A stretch of DNA of 10,217 nt from PWND01 sp964601515. GTDB taxonomy: Bacteria > Bacteroidota > Bacteroidia > Bacteroidales > UBA7960. Position numbers and translations under genes: made by a program. The stretch spans positions 1-10,217 of the forward strand of contig CAZRNU010000112.1 in the NCBI GenBank assembly GCA_964601515.1, written 5' to 3'. The notes beneath the pieces were generated by a model. That model was not told where the DNA came from, made no database searches, and saw nothing but the letters and a program-made list of their open reading frames with translations. Below, one piece after another: positions 1-6,690 of this stretch. Every line of letters starts with the position of its first letter. Positions within the stretch are counted from its first letter, which is position 1.

Positions 1-1
1 A

Positions 2-511
2 GATGCTAACAACAGAGCTAATGCAAACTGGTTATCTACGGTTATAAAAATCTATTCTGAAGACTGGTGGATTTTATTGACTTCCGATTGTGAAAAAAGT
101 GTATTAAAACGTCTTGGAATTAAAAATAAGGAAGAGTTTTCGGGAGAAATCCTTTTGGGACAATGCCCGCATCATGGTGCTTTAGGTAATCATAATAATG
201 CATTCTGGAAATTGCGTCAACAAAATAATAAAACGCAAGTAAAAACACCTATTGTTTTTTCTGTTGGGAATAATATCTATAATCACCCATCAGAAGAGGT
301 AATTAAGTCTTTTAATAAAAACAACTACAAAATATTTTCAACAAATAAAATTGGTTATCTGCTTTCATTCAAGTCTGAACAATCGATAAATGAAACTATT
401 GCTCTATTGAATACATCAAGCGAATTAATTTCTGAAAACATGCCTAATTCAAATCTGACGGGTGATAAAGTGTTTTTAATAAATGATGGAAAAATGCAAC
501 TGCCGTCATAA
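2..511 (+). CDS. MBL-fold metallo-hydrolase, ComEC/Rec2-type (5' truncated by window edge)
   Basis: The frame is open from the first bases, so the true start lies left of the window; the 169 visible residues are the C-terminal half of a metallo-beta-lactamase fold. An early stretch ending WWILLTSD (Asp at visible residue 29) matches the ComEC-type LLTGD metal-binding motif, with Ser in place of Gly. GQCPHHGALGNHN (residues ~54-65) supplies the late HHG histidine motif. PIVFSVGNNIYNHPSEEVI corresponds to the ISVG..N.Y.HP segment that follows it in the ComEC hydrolase domain. The last ~70 residues are not recognisable. Such domains act on nucleic acids or phosphoesters in DNA uptake proteins, and stand-alone versions occur in accessory and defence loci. 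Substrate and cellular role here are unknown, and no membrane segments appear in the visible part. The family call is fairly secure; the function is not. Confidence 0.72.
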   Translation, partial: DANNRANANWLSTVIKIYSEDWWILLTSDCEKSVLKRLGIKNKEEFSGEILLGQCPHHGALGNHNNAFWKLRQQNNKTQVKTPIVFSVGNNIYNHPSEEVIKSFNKNNYKIFSTNKIGYLLSFKSEQSINETIALLNTSSELISENMPNSNLTGDKVFLINDGKMQLPS

Positions 512-532
512 ATTTTTCACTTATAACGGCAG
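500..532. repeat. Imperfect inverted repeat over the MBL stop codon
   Basis: Arms 500-511 and 521-532 pair as CTGCCGT/ACGGCAG plus ATAA/TTAT with one mismatch, around a 9-base loop. The left arm contains the last codons and the TAA stop of the MBL-fold gene. No T-run follows, so it is a poor intrinsic terminator. It could stabilise the mRNA 3' end or be part of the GC-rich element that continues to about 556, which includes the perfect palindrome GTCCGGAC at 540-547. Confidence 0.5.
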
Positions 533-586
533 AGGTTCCGTCCGGACCGCAGTCCTAACTTTCTACAAAAATAATAAAAATTGATT

Positions 587-618
587 TTTGGTGAAAAAAG
601 TATTTTTGATTATTTTTG
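587..618 (+). promoter_or_regulatory. Candidate Bacteroidota promoter (TTTG-N20-TATTTTTG)
   Basis: TTTG at 587-590 is followed after exactly 20 bases by TATTTTTG at 611-618. This matches the Bacteroidota primary-sigma consensus TTTG-N19-21-TAnnTTTG. A second TATTTTTG at 601-608 sits at the wrong distance from any TTTG. Transcription would start near 623, in a stretch with no convincing gene but with two hairpins and a terminator. The region is T-rich, so a chance match is possible. Confidence 0.5.
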
Positions 619-622
619 ATGT

Positions 623-705
623 GAGTTTGAAAAAAACTAAGTGCCGGCCCGTGGAGCCGGATTGCGCGAAGCCCGATTACTATTTTGTAGTTAATCGGGC
701 TTTTT
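623..705 (+). ncRNA. Candidate small untranslated RNA with two hairpins
   Basis: The ends are inferred from the promoter match at 587-618 and the terminator at 671-705, giving a transcript of about 83 bases. The first half contains a GC-rich hairpin with arms CCGGC (644-648) and GCCGG (656-660) around CCGTGGA. The terminator hairpin follows after a short linker. GC content of 643-678 is far above its surroundings. A GTG-initiated frame of 41 codons (591-716) crosses the terminator and looks non-coding. I do not recognise the RNA as a known family. Alternatives are a leftover of a mobile element, or simply the terminator of the MBL gene preceded by random sequence. Confidence 0.35.
671..705 (+). 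terminator. Rho-independent terminator
   Basis: A nine-pair stem, GCCCGATTA (671-679) with TAATCGGGC (692-700), can extend inward through CTA/TAG with one bulged T. TTTTT follows at 701-705. The orientation serves plus-strand transcription, either of the MBL-fold gene or of the candidate small RNA. On the minus strand only two T residues follow the stem, so it would end the WG-repeat transcript poorly. Confidence 0.8.
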
Positions 706-729
706 GGTTAATTTAAAAATGAATTTGAT

Positions 730-1326
730 TTATGGATATTTTAAAAAATCCTTATCTCCTGCTTGATACTTTGAAACTATATCAAGAATGCTGTTACAGT
801 AAAAGTGATAACCAATTTTAAAACATTTATAAATACATGGAATAATCTCATTCCCATTCATGTCTATAACACCAGAGGTTTCACCTAAATAATCAGAAGG
901 ATCTTCTTTGTGTACAATAGCATAGCCGTTATGAAAACTTGAACTTCCTGAATAACCTTTAAGCGAAATCACTTTTTTACCCGTTTTGTCTATGAAACAC
1001 CACTTCCTATTATGATAAACTTTAACTAAGCCACAAGAAAATTTGCTGGGTTTTTTAAATTCACATGGGATAACTAAATCACCTTCATAATTTATAAATC
1101 CCCATTTGCTCGAAGACCAATGCCCGGTTTTAACAGCAGCAAAACCCTCTTGGAAATCTTGAGCATTAGTGTATATCAAAGGAATTGCTACGTTTGAGTT
1201 ATCATCTAGAAAACCACATTTGGAATAAGGAAATTTCCCGATTTTTACTTTTGTCCTACCCTCAAATGTTTTACCTAAGTAATCATATTTTTCATAAAGC
1301 GAATAATCTTTGTATTTTAGCATCAT
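730..1326 (-). CDS. WG-repeat (KWG) protein
   Basis: This 198-residue protein consists mostly of WG repeats, each about 35 residues with the pattern K-W/C-G-F-I-D..G...IP..Y....F..G.A.V. Copies begin at residues ~36 (KCGFLDDNSNVAIPLIY), ~74 (KWGFINYEGDLVIP), ~108 (KWCFIDKTGKKVI) and ~151 (SGVIDMNGNEIIP, partial). The repeats are degenerate: Trp is lost in copies 1 and 4, and Gly becomes Cys in copy 3. WG repeats are thought to form small beta modules that bind other proteins or surfaces; no catalytic function is established. No signal peptide or membrane segment is visible, so a cytoplasmic location is likely. Two adjacent ATGs open the frame; AGGAG abuts the first (1326) and lies three bases from the second (1323), so 1323 may be used. 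The gene lies 18 bases beyond the end of a methyltransferase relic on the same strand and may once have been co-transcribed with it. Confidence 0.8.
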   Translation of the reverse strand: MMLKYKDYSLYEKYDYLGKTFEGRTKVKIGKFPYSKCGFLDDNSNVAIPLIYTNAQDFQEGFAAVKTGHWSSSKWGFINYEGDLVIPCEFKKPSKFSCGLVKVYHNRKWCFIDKTGKKVISLKGYSGSSSFHNGYAIVHKEDPSDYLGETSGVIDMNGNEIIPCIYKCFKIGYHFYCNSILDIVSKYQAGDKDFLKYP

Positions 1327-1344
1327 CTCCTTTCTTTTTTTTCA

Positions 1345-1627
1345 TCACACCACCCCAACCTCATCAATTTGCTTCATTAATTTATCGGTCTCGGTTAGTG
1401 CTACTATGATTTTTTGATAATGAGTAATATCTTCAAAGGAGAGCTTTCTCCCTTTTCTGTCTTTAAGCCACTTTTGAGCAGGCAATTCTTGCAGGTTCGT
1501 TAGTAACTAATACATTAGGTGCTATGCTTTCAACCAGGTTTTGCAAATCTCCTCTGTAGCTATGTTTGCGTGAAATACCGGTTTTATATCTAGTATTTAA
1601 TCTTTCAATATATTCGCTAACAGTCAT
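1345..1627 (-). pseudogene. Relic of a restriction-modification DNA methyltransferase, internally deleted
   Basis: Two minus-strand frames meet here. The first starts at ATG 1627 (MTVSEYIERLNTRYKTG), continues through KHSYRGDLQNLV and ends NVLVTNEPARIAC before running to a stop at 1463. It matches the N-terminus of large N6-adenine methylase/nuclease R-M proteins, in which that segment is followed by a GAPDY...EAK nuclease motif. The second frame, about 1482 to the TGA at 1345, reads PAQKWLKDRKGRKLSFEDI, then THYQKIIVALTETDKLMKQI. This is the conserved C-terminal tail of the same kind of protein, normally preceded by GGYQ. The two frames differ by one register, and the overlap contains CCTGC, which could belong to either end. 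These proteins are usually around 1,000 residues, so most of the gene, including the nuclease, methylase and specificity regions, is gone. It cannot be active. Both assignments rest on remembered family patterns. Confidence 0.75.
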
Positions 1628-1888
1628 ATAAGAATAAATTGTAGTTTGTAATGATTTGTTGGTTGTAAATTTAGTAAATTTTGTTATTAAATAAATTGAA
1701 TATAGGCTTGATAAATTTGCAATTACATGAAACTTATTACAAAAGAATTAAATATGTAAGCTGAGCTTTATAAGTAATGAAAAGCACAACTAAATTCATT
1801 TGGAAAAATAAAGTTTTATCATAACACAATAAAATTAATTTTTTTTTGCTTTAATCTAAATAATAGCATTATCATAATTCTTTCCTCC
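1628..1888. other. AT-rich intergenic spacer between divergent gene and relic
   Basis: This stretch separates the start of the minus-strand methyltransferase relic from the start of the plus-strand membrane protein. It should hold the promoter of the latter. TAAATTTG at 1712-1719 fits the -7 consensus but has no TTTG at the right distance and would give a leader of about 160 bases. No RNA gene, repeat or convincing ORF was seen. Confidence 0.5.
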
Positions 1889-3130
1889 ATGAAAAACAAC
1901 ATTATTGAGAATATTGCAAATCCCGAAATTCTCGAAAAATTATACAGGGATAATAAACAAGAGTTTTGTAAATCATTTGAAGAGATTAAAGATAAGTATA
2001 ATTCGGATCTGATTAATTTCTGGAAAATCAGATTAGCTTCTGAAATGAAACCTAAGGAGTTTTCTAAAACAGATTTATTGGCAGTTATTATTCTGTCTGC
2101 TTTTGGTGGGATATTGATAAAGCTTCCGGAAATATTTCCGCAAATTAATCTTAACTTTTACTATCCCAGAGACTTATCAATTATTTTGTTTAATGGAATA
2201 ATTCTATATACATTCTGGCGCAATAAAGATTTTGATATAAAGAAGCTGCTGGGATATGGCATAGCAATTACGGGATTAACCTTATTCATAAATCTTTTGC
2301 CGAATAATCCCGATAGTGATTCTATTTCACTTTCATTGATACATACTCCTCTATTTCTTTGGTGTTTGTTTGGATTGGTATTCATATCATTCGATTATAA
2401 AAGCACTATTAAAAAAATCGAATTTATTCGCTTTAATGGAGAATTCTTAATAATGACAGGTTTGATTTTAATTGCAGGTGGGATACTGGCAGGAGTAACA
2501 ATCGGATTGTTTTCAGTAATTGAAATGAATATAGAAAGTTTTTACTTGGATTATGTAGTTTTAATTGGAGGAGTTGCAGCTCCAATAGTGTCATTATACC
2601 TGGTGCATACATATCCAAACATTACAAATAAAATCTCACCGGTAATAGCAAGGGTTTTTACTCCACTTGTATTGGTAACTCTTGCAGTTTATTTGGTTTC
2701 ATTGATTTTTTCAAATGTTAGAATTTTAGATGACAGAGATTTTTTGATATTGATAAACTTAGTGCTTATTGCTGTGATGGCAATAATAGTTTTTTCATTA
2801 ACCGAACTAGACAAATCTAAAGTAAAAAATATACATATCCTTGTTTTATTTTTGTTGGCTGTTCTAGCGATTGTAATCAATGCAATTGCAAGTACCGCAA
2901 TAATTACAAGATTAACTTATGGATTGACTCCTAACAGGGTAGTGGTTTTAGTTTCTAATGCTTTAATATTTATTAACCTCATACTAATTGCGCGCAATTT
3001 ATTCAAATCGTATTTTAATGCAGAACAATTAGAGTCAGTAGAGCAGACTGTTGCAAAATATTTGACAGTTTATGCTGTTTGGGTAACAATAGTGATTTTT
3101 GTTTTGCCATTTTTGTTTGGGTTTAATTAA
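1889..3130 (+). CDS. Polytopic inner-membrane protein, DUF4153-like
   Basis: The 413-residue protein begins with a ~60-residue charged cytoplasmic-looking segment (ENIANPEILEKLYRDNKQEF). About eleven hydrophobic helices follow, roughly at residues 62-79, 93-109, 121-137, 148-168, 186-209, 221-238, 255-274, 285-304, 314-335, 351-370 and 392-411. There is no signal peptide or soluble catalytic domain. NP..LEKLYR near the start, IHTPLFLWCLFG (151-162), ILIAGGILAGVTIGLFS (193-209) and the GITPNR-like GLTPNR (345-350) resemble the DUF4153 proteins common in Bacteroidota, whose function is unknown. The start ATG lacks a Shine-Dalgarno site (TCCTCC precedes it), which is normal in this phylum. The gene appears monocistronic, with 139 bases to mfd and a separate promoter there. 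Family assignment is from memory; the membrane topology is evident from the sequence. Confidence 0.75.
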   Translation: MKNNIIENIANPEILEKLYRDNKQEFCKSFEEIKDKYNSDLINFWKIRLASEMKPKEFSKTDLLAVIILSAFGGILIKLPEIFPQINLNFYYPRDLSIILFNGIILYTFWRNKDFDIKKLLGYGIAITGLTLFINLLPNNPDSDSISLSLIHTPLFLWCLFGLVFISFDYKSTIKKIEFIRFNGEFLIMTGLILIAGGILAGVTIGLFSVIEMNIESFYLDYVVLIGGVAAPIVSLYLVHTYPNITNKISPVIARVFTPLVLVTLAVYLVSLIFSNVRILDDRDFLILINLVLIAVMAIIVFSLTELDKSKVKNIHILVLFLLAVLAIVINAIASTAIITRLTYGLTPNRVVVLVSNALIFINLILIARNLFKSYFNAEQLESVEQTVAKYLTVYAVWVTIVIFVLPFLFGFN

Positions 3131-3216
3131 AATAAATTCGACATTAGTGATACTTCAGCTACAAGAAAACTTAATGACTTCTTTGGGTTAATATATTGCT
3201 TGAATATGTTACGAAA

Positions 3217-3247
3217 TTTCAGAGATTTCAATAATTGAATATCTTTG
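3217..3247 (+). promoter_or_regulatory. Probable mfd promoter
   Basis: TATCTTTG at 3240-3247 is a perfect TAnnTTTG -7 element. TTTC at 3217-3220, one mismatch from TTTG, sits 19 bases upstream. The predicted transcript starts near 3252, leaving a leader of about 18 bases before the ATG at 3270. The same TATCTTTGC string lies at the same distance before the mutase gene on the other strand. Confidence 0.6.
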
Positions 3248-3269
3248 CAAATTACTTAACGCTGCAAAG

Positions 3270-6200
3270 ATGCTATTAGGCGATATACTCCAATTATACA
3301 AGGATAGTCCTCAAACTCAGCAAATAGTTTCTTATCTTAAAGCCAAAGATGAGAAATTTTTGGGATTGTCCGGACTTGCAGGGTCATCTCTTGCAATGGT
3401 CGCAGCATCAGTTTATAGGTCGCAGATAAGTCCTTTCGTTTTTGTATTGTCGGATAGAGAAGATGCAGCCTACTTTTTTAATGACCTTGAAAGTATTCTT
3501 GGTGAAAAAGGAGTATCGTACGAAAATAGAAGTGTTTTTTTCCTTCCTTCATCTTTTAAGAAGACCCATGGAAACATTGATGTTAATAATGCCAACATAT
3601 TGTTAAGGTCTGAGGTTATTAACAGGCTGTCTTCGGAAAACAAAAAGTTTATTATTGTTACATACCCTGATGGAATCTCTGAAAAAGTTGTTTCAAGAAA
3701 AATTCTCAAAAAAAACACTCTTGTTTTAAATCATGGTGAACCAACATCTATTGATTTTATTGTAGAACTCTTAAATGAGTACGGTTTTGAAAAAGTTGAT
3801 TTTGTTGTTGAGCCCGGACAGTTTTCTTTAAGAGGAGGAATTATAGATGTGTTTTCTTATTCTAACGACTATCCATATCGTATTGAAATTTTTGGAGATA
3901 ATGTGGAAAGCTTAAGGTATTTTAATCCGGAAACACAAACCTCTATTGAAAAACTTCAAAAAGTGTCAATTCTGCCTGATATAAATAGTCTGGCAGTTTC
4001 AAATGAAAAAGAAGACTTCTTTTCGTTACTTCCATCGCATACAGTATTATGGCATGAGGATATTATTTATGCAAAAGATTTAATAGAAAAACTTTATGCG
4101 GATTATAATGAGAATAATAATATTGAGAATCTGTATATCAATCACAACGAATATATAAAAAGAATCCAAGAAAATATAAACATCGAATTCAGAAAAGTCT
4201 TTCTCTATAAAGGTAATCCTATTGAATTTAAAACATCTCCTCAACCGGCTATTAATAAGAATTTCAATATTCTGATAGACAATCTTAAGAAAAATACTTC
4301 AGAACGATATAGAAATGTTCTGTTATCCGAGAATTTAAAACAGGTTGAGAGGCTTAAAAATATATTTGAAAATATAATTGCCGAAAATGACAATATTGGT
4401 TTTGAATACAGTATTGTGAGTGTAACAGTTCATGAGGGATTTATTGATCATTCGCTCAAGATAGCATGTTATACTGATCATCAGATATTTGAGCGATACC
4501 ATCGTTTTCAGTTGCGTGATAAATTTCCTGCAAAACAATCGATTACAATTAAGGAATTAAATGGTTTAAAGCCGGGTGATTTTATTACTCATATCGATCA
4601 TGGAATAGGAATATATAGTGGCTTAGAGAAGATTGAAATAAATGGCAAGGTGCAGGAAGCAGTAAGATTGAAGTATAAAGACAATGATGTTCTTTATGTT
4701 AGTATTCACTCATTACATAGAATTTCAAAATATTCAGGTAAGGAGGGTTTTACACCTTCGTTAAATAAAATCGGCTCTGCTGCATGGGCAAATCTTAAAA
4801 AGAAAACAAAGCAGCGGCTTAAGGATATTGCTAAGGATCTTATAAAGCTTTATGCTGAGCGCAAAACCAAGAAGGGGTTTGCCTTTTCTCCTGATTCTTA
4901 CTTGCAAAATGAACTTGAAGCTTCATTTATATATGAAGATACTCCTGATCAAATAAAATCAACAGCGGATGTGAAAAAGGATATGGAGGATATTGTTCCT
5001 ATGGATAGACTTATTTGCGGCGATGTTGGTTTTGGGAAAACTGAAGTTGCTATAAGGGCTGCATTTAAAGCTGTAGCTGATAGTAAGCAGGTTGCAGTGC
5101 TTGTGCCAACAACTATTTTGGCATTACAGCATCATCAAACTTTTTCAGAAAGACTTAAAGAATTTCCTTGTGAAGTGGAGTATATAAACAGGTTTAAAAC
5201 AGCGAAAGAAAAGACAGACATTCTTAAAAAACTTAAGGAAGGTAAAATTGATATTCTAATTGGAACTCACCGTCTTGTAAGCGAAGATGTTAAGTTTAAA
5301 GATCTTGGACTGCTTATTATTGATGAGGAACAAAAATTTGGTGTTGCAAAGAAAGAAAAGCTAAAACAGATTAAAGTAAATGTTGATACTTTGACTTTAA
5401 CTGCAACTCCTATTCCCCGTACATTGCAATTTTCTCTAATGGGGGCAAGGGATCTATCATTAATTAATACACCTCCTCCGAACAGATATCCTATTGTTAC
5501 CGAACTTCATGTTTATAGTGAGAGCTTAATTAAGGAAGTTGTTAATTTTGAGCTAAATAGAGGTGGGCAAGTTTTTTTTGTTCATAATAGAGTCCAGAAT
5601 ATTATGGATATTGCTGCTACAGTTAAAAGGCTAGTGCCTGATGCTGAAGTTACTGTTGGGCATGGACAAATGGATGGTAAGAAGCTTGAAGAGGTTATGA
5701 TTGGGTTTGTTAGAGGAGACTTTGATGTTCTTGTAGCAACAACCATTATTGAATCAGGGTTAGATATTCCAAATGCAAATACTATTATAATAAACAATGC
5801 TCAAAATTTCGGATTATCAGACCTCCATCAAATGAGAGGGAGGGTTGGTCGTTCAAATAAAAAAGCTTTTTGCTATTTAATTACTCCTCCATTATCTACA
5901 ATAACTGATGAAGCCAGAAGAAGACTTAAAGCTATTGAAGAGTTCTCTGATCTTGGAAGCGGTTTTAATATTGCCATGAGAGATCTTGATATAAGGGGTG
6001 CCGGAGATATTTTTGGAGCTGAACAGAGTGGCTTTATCTCTGAAGTTGGGTATGATATGTATCATAAAATTCTTGACGAAGCAATACTCGAACTCAAAGA
6101 AAATGAATATAAAGATGTTTTTGCTGCTGAACTGTCTGAAGAAAAAGAATTTGTAAGAGAATGCCAGCTTGAAACTGATATGGAACTTCATATTCCAACT

Positions 6201-6620
6201 GATTATGTTTATAATATTGAGGAAAGACTTAGCCTCTACAAAGAGCTTGATAATGTTGAAAATGAGGAAGAGTTGCAGGTGTTTTCAACAAACCTTAAAG
6301 ATAGATTCGGAGAAATTCCGAAGCCAACAATTGATCTTTTCGATGCAGTGAGGTTAAGATGGCATGCCAAGAAAGCCGGATTTGAAAAAATTATTCTTAA
6401 GGGAGGAGTTTTTATTGGATACTTTGTTAGTAATAGTGATTCAGCGTATTATGAAAGTAAAGAGTTTGGGAACATACTTCAGTTTGTGCAGAATTATAAT
6501 AAAATTTCACAAGTGAAAGAATCAAACGAAAGACTTAGTCTTACAATAAAAAACATAAAAAATGTTGAATCTGCATTGAATGTTTTTAATGTGATTAATC
6601 AAAATATATCAGCTTCATAA
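3270..6620 (+). CDS. mfd: Transcription-repair coupling factor Mfd
   Basis: Mfd is a double-stranded-DNA translocase that recognises RNA polymerase stalled at lesions, pushes it off and recruits UvrA for nucleotide excision repair. The 1,116 residues are full length for the family and carry every expected module. The UvrB-homologous N-terminal region includes EPGQFSLRGGIIDVFSYS (181-198) and YRIEIFGDNVESLRYF (203-218). The RNA-polymerase-interacting domain begins at GDFITHIDHGIGIYSGL (436-452). The helicase motor has Walker A GDVGFGKTE (584-592), DEEQ (685-688), TATPIPRT (711-718), ESGLDIPNANT (828-838) and the arginine-finger motif QMRGRVGR (854-861). SDLGSGFNIAMRDLDIRGAGD (893-913) follows, then the C-terminal regulatory domain 7 (about 970-1100). 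No key residue is missing. The first ATG after the promoter is the natural start. It converges on the mutase gene with a 70-base gap that holds no clear terminator. Confidence 0.97.
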   Translation: MLLGDILQLYKDSPQTQQIVSYLKAKDEKFLGLSGLAGSSLAMVAASVYRSQISPFVFVLSDREDAAYFFNDLESILGEKGVSYENRSVFFLPSSFKKTHGNIDVNNANILLRSEVINRLSSENKKFIIVTYPDGISEKVVSRKILKKNTLVLNHGEPTSIDFIVELLNEYGFEKVDFVVEPGQFSLRGGIIDVFSYSNDYPYRIEIFGDNVESLRYFNPETQTSIEKLQKVSILPDINSLAVSNEKEDFFSLLPSHTVLWHEDIIYAKDLIEKLYADYNENNNIENLYINHNEYIKRIQENINIEFRKVFLYKGNPIEFKTSPQPAINKNFNILIDNLKKNTSERYRNVLLSENLKQVERLKNIFENIIAENDNIGFEYSIVSVTVHEGFIDHSLKIACYTDHQIFERYHRFQLRDKFPAKQSITIKELNGLKPGDFITHIDHGIGIYSGLEKIEINGKVQEAVRLKYKDNDVLYVSIHSLHRISKYSGKEGFTPSLNKIGSAAWANLKKKTKQRLKDIAKDLIKLYAERKTKKGFAFSPDSYLQNELEASFIYEDTPDQIKSTADVKKDMEDIVPMDRLICGDVGFGKTEVAIRAAFKAVADSKQVAVLVPTTILALQHHQTFSERLKEFPCEVEYINRFKTAKEKTDILKKLKEGKIDILIGTHRLVSEDVKFKDLGLLIIDEEQKFGVAKKEKLKQIKVNVDTLTLTATPIPRTLQFSLMGARDLSLINTPPPNRYPIVTELHVYSESLIKEVVNFELNRGGQVFFVHNRVQNIMDIAATVKRLVPDAEVTVGHGQMDGKKLEEVMIGFVRGDFDVLVATTIIESGLDIPNANTIIINNAQNFGLSDLHQMRGRVGRSNKKAFCYLITPPLSTITDEARRRLKAIEEFSDLGSGFNIAMRDLDIRGAGDIFGAEQSGFISEVGYDMYHKILDEAILELKENEYKDVFAAELSEEKEFVRECQLETDMELHIPTDYVYNIEERLSLYKELDNVENEEELQVFSTNLKDRFGEIPKPTIDLFDAVRLRWHAKKAGFEKIILKGGVFIGYFVSNSDSAYYESKEFGNILQFVQNYNKISQVKESNERLSLTIKNIKNVESALNVFNVINQNISAS

Positions 6621-6690
6621 TTATGCAATGATTTTAGCAGATATATTATAATCGTGTAAGAGTTTTTACAAACATTCAGAATCTAAAATA

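Noticed and set aside
553..696. Possible integron attC site (TCCTAAC ... GTTAATC)
   Set aside because: Both ends miss the RYYYAAC/GTTRRRY consensus by one base, the ends are not complementary to each other as required, and the span is longer than usual attC sites.
591..716. GTG-initiated 41-codon ORF on the plus strand
   Set aside because: It runs straight through the terminator hairpin and T-run, has no homology I recognise, and would overlap the promoter's -7 region at its start.
1185..1409. 74-residue plus-strand ORF
   Set aside because: It is antisense to the WG-repeat gene and to the conserved C-terminal tail of the methyltransferase relic, and its translation has no protein-like pattern.
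1712..1719. TAAATTTG as promoter for the membrane protein gene
   Set aside because: There is no TTTG at 19-21 bases upstream and it lies about 170 bases from the start; chance matches are common in such AT-rich DNA.
6621..6690. Bidirectional terminator between mfd and glmM
   Set aside because: I found no hairpin with a T-run on either strand in the 70-base convergent gap.
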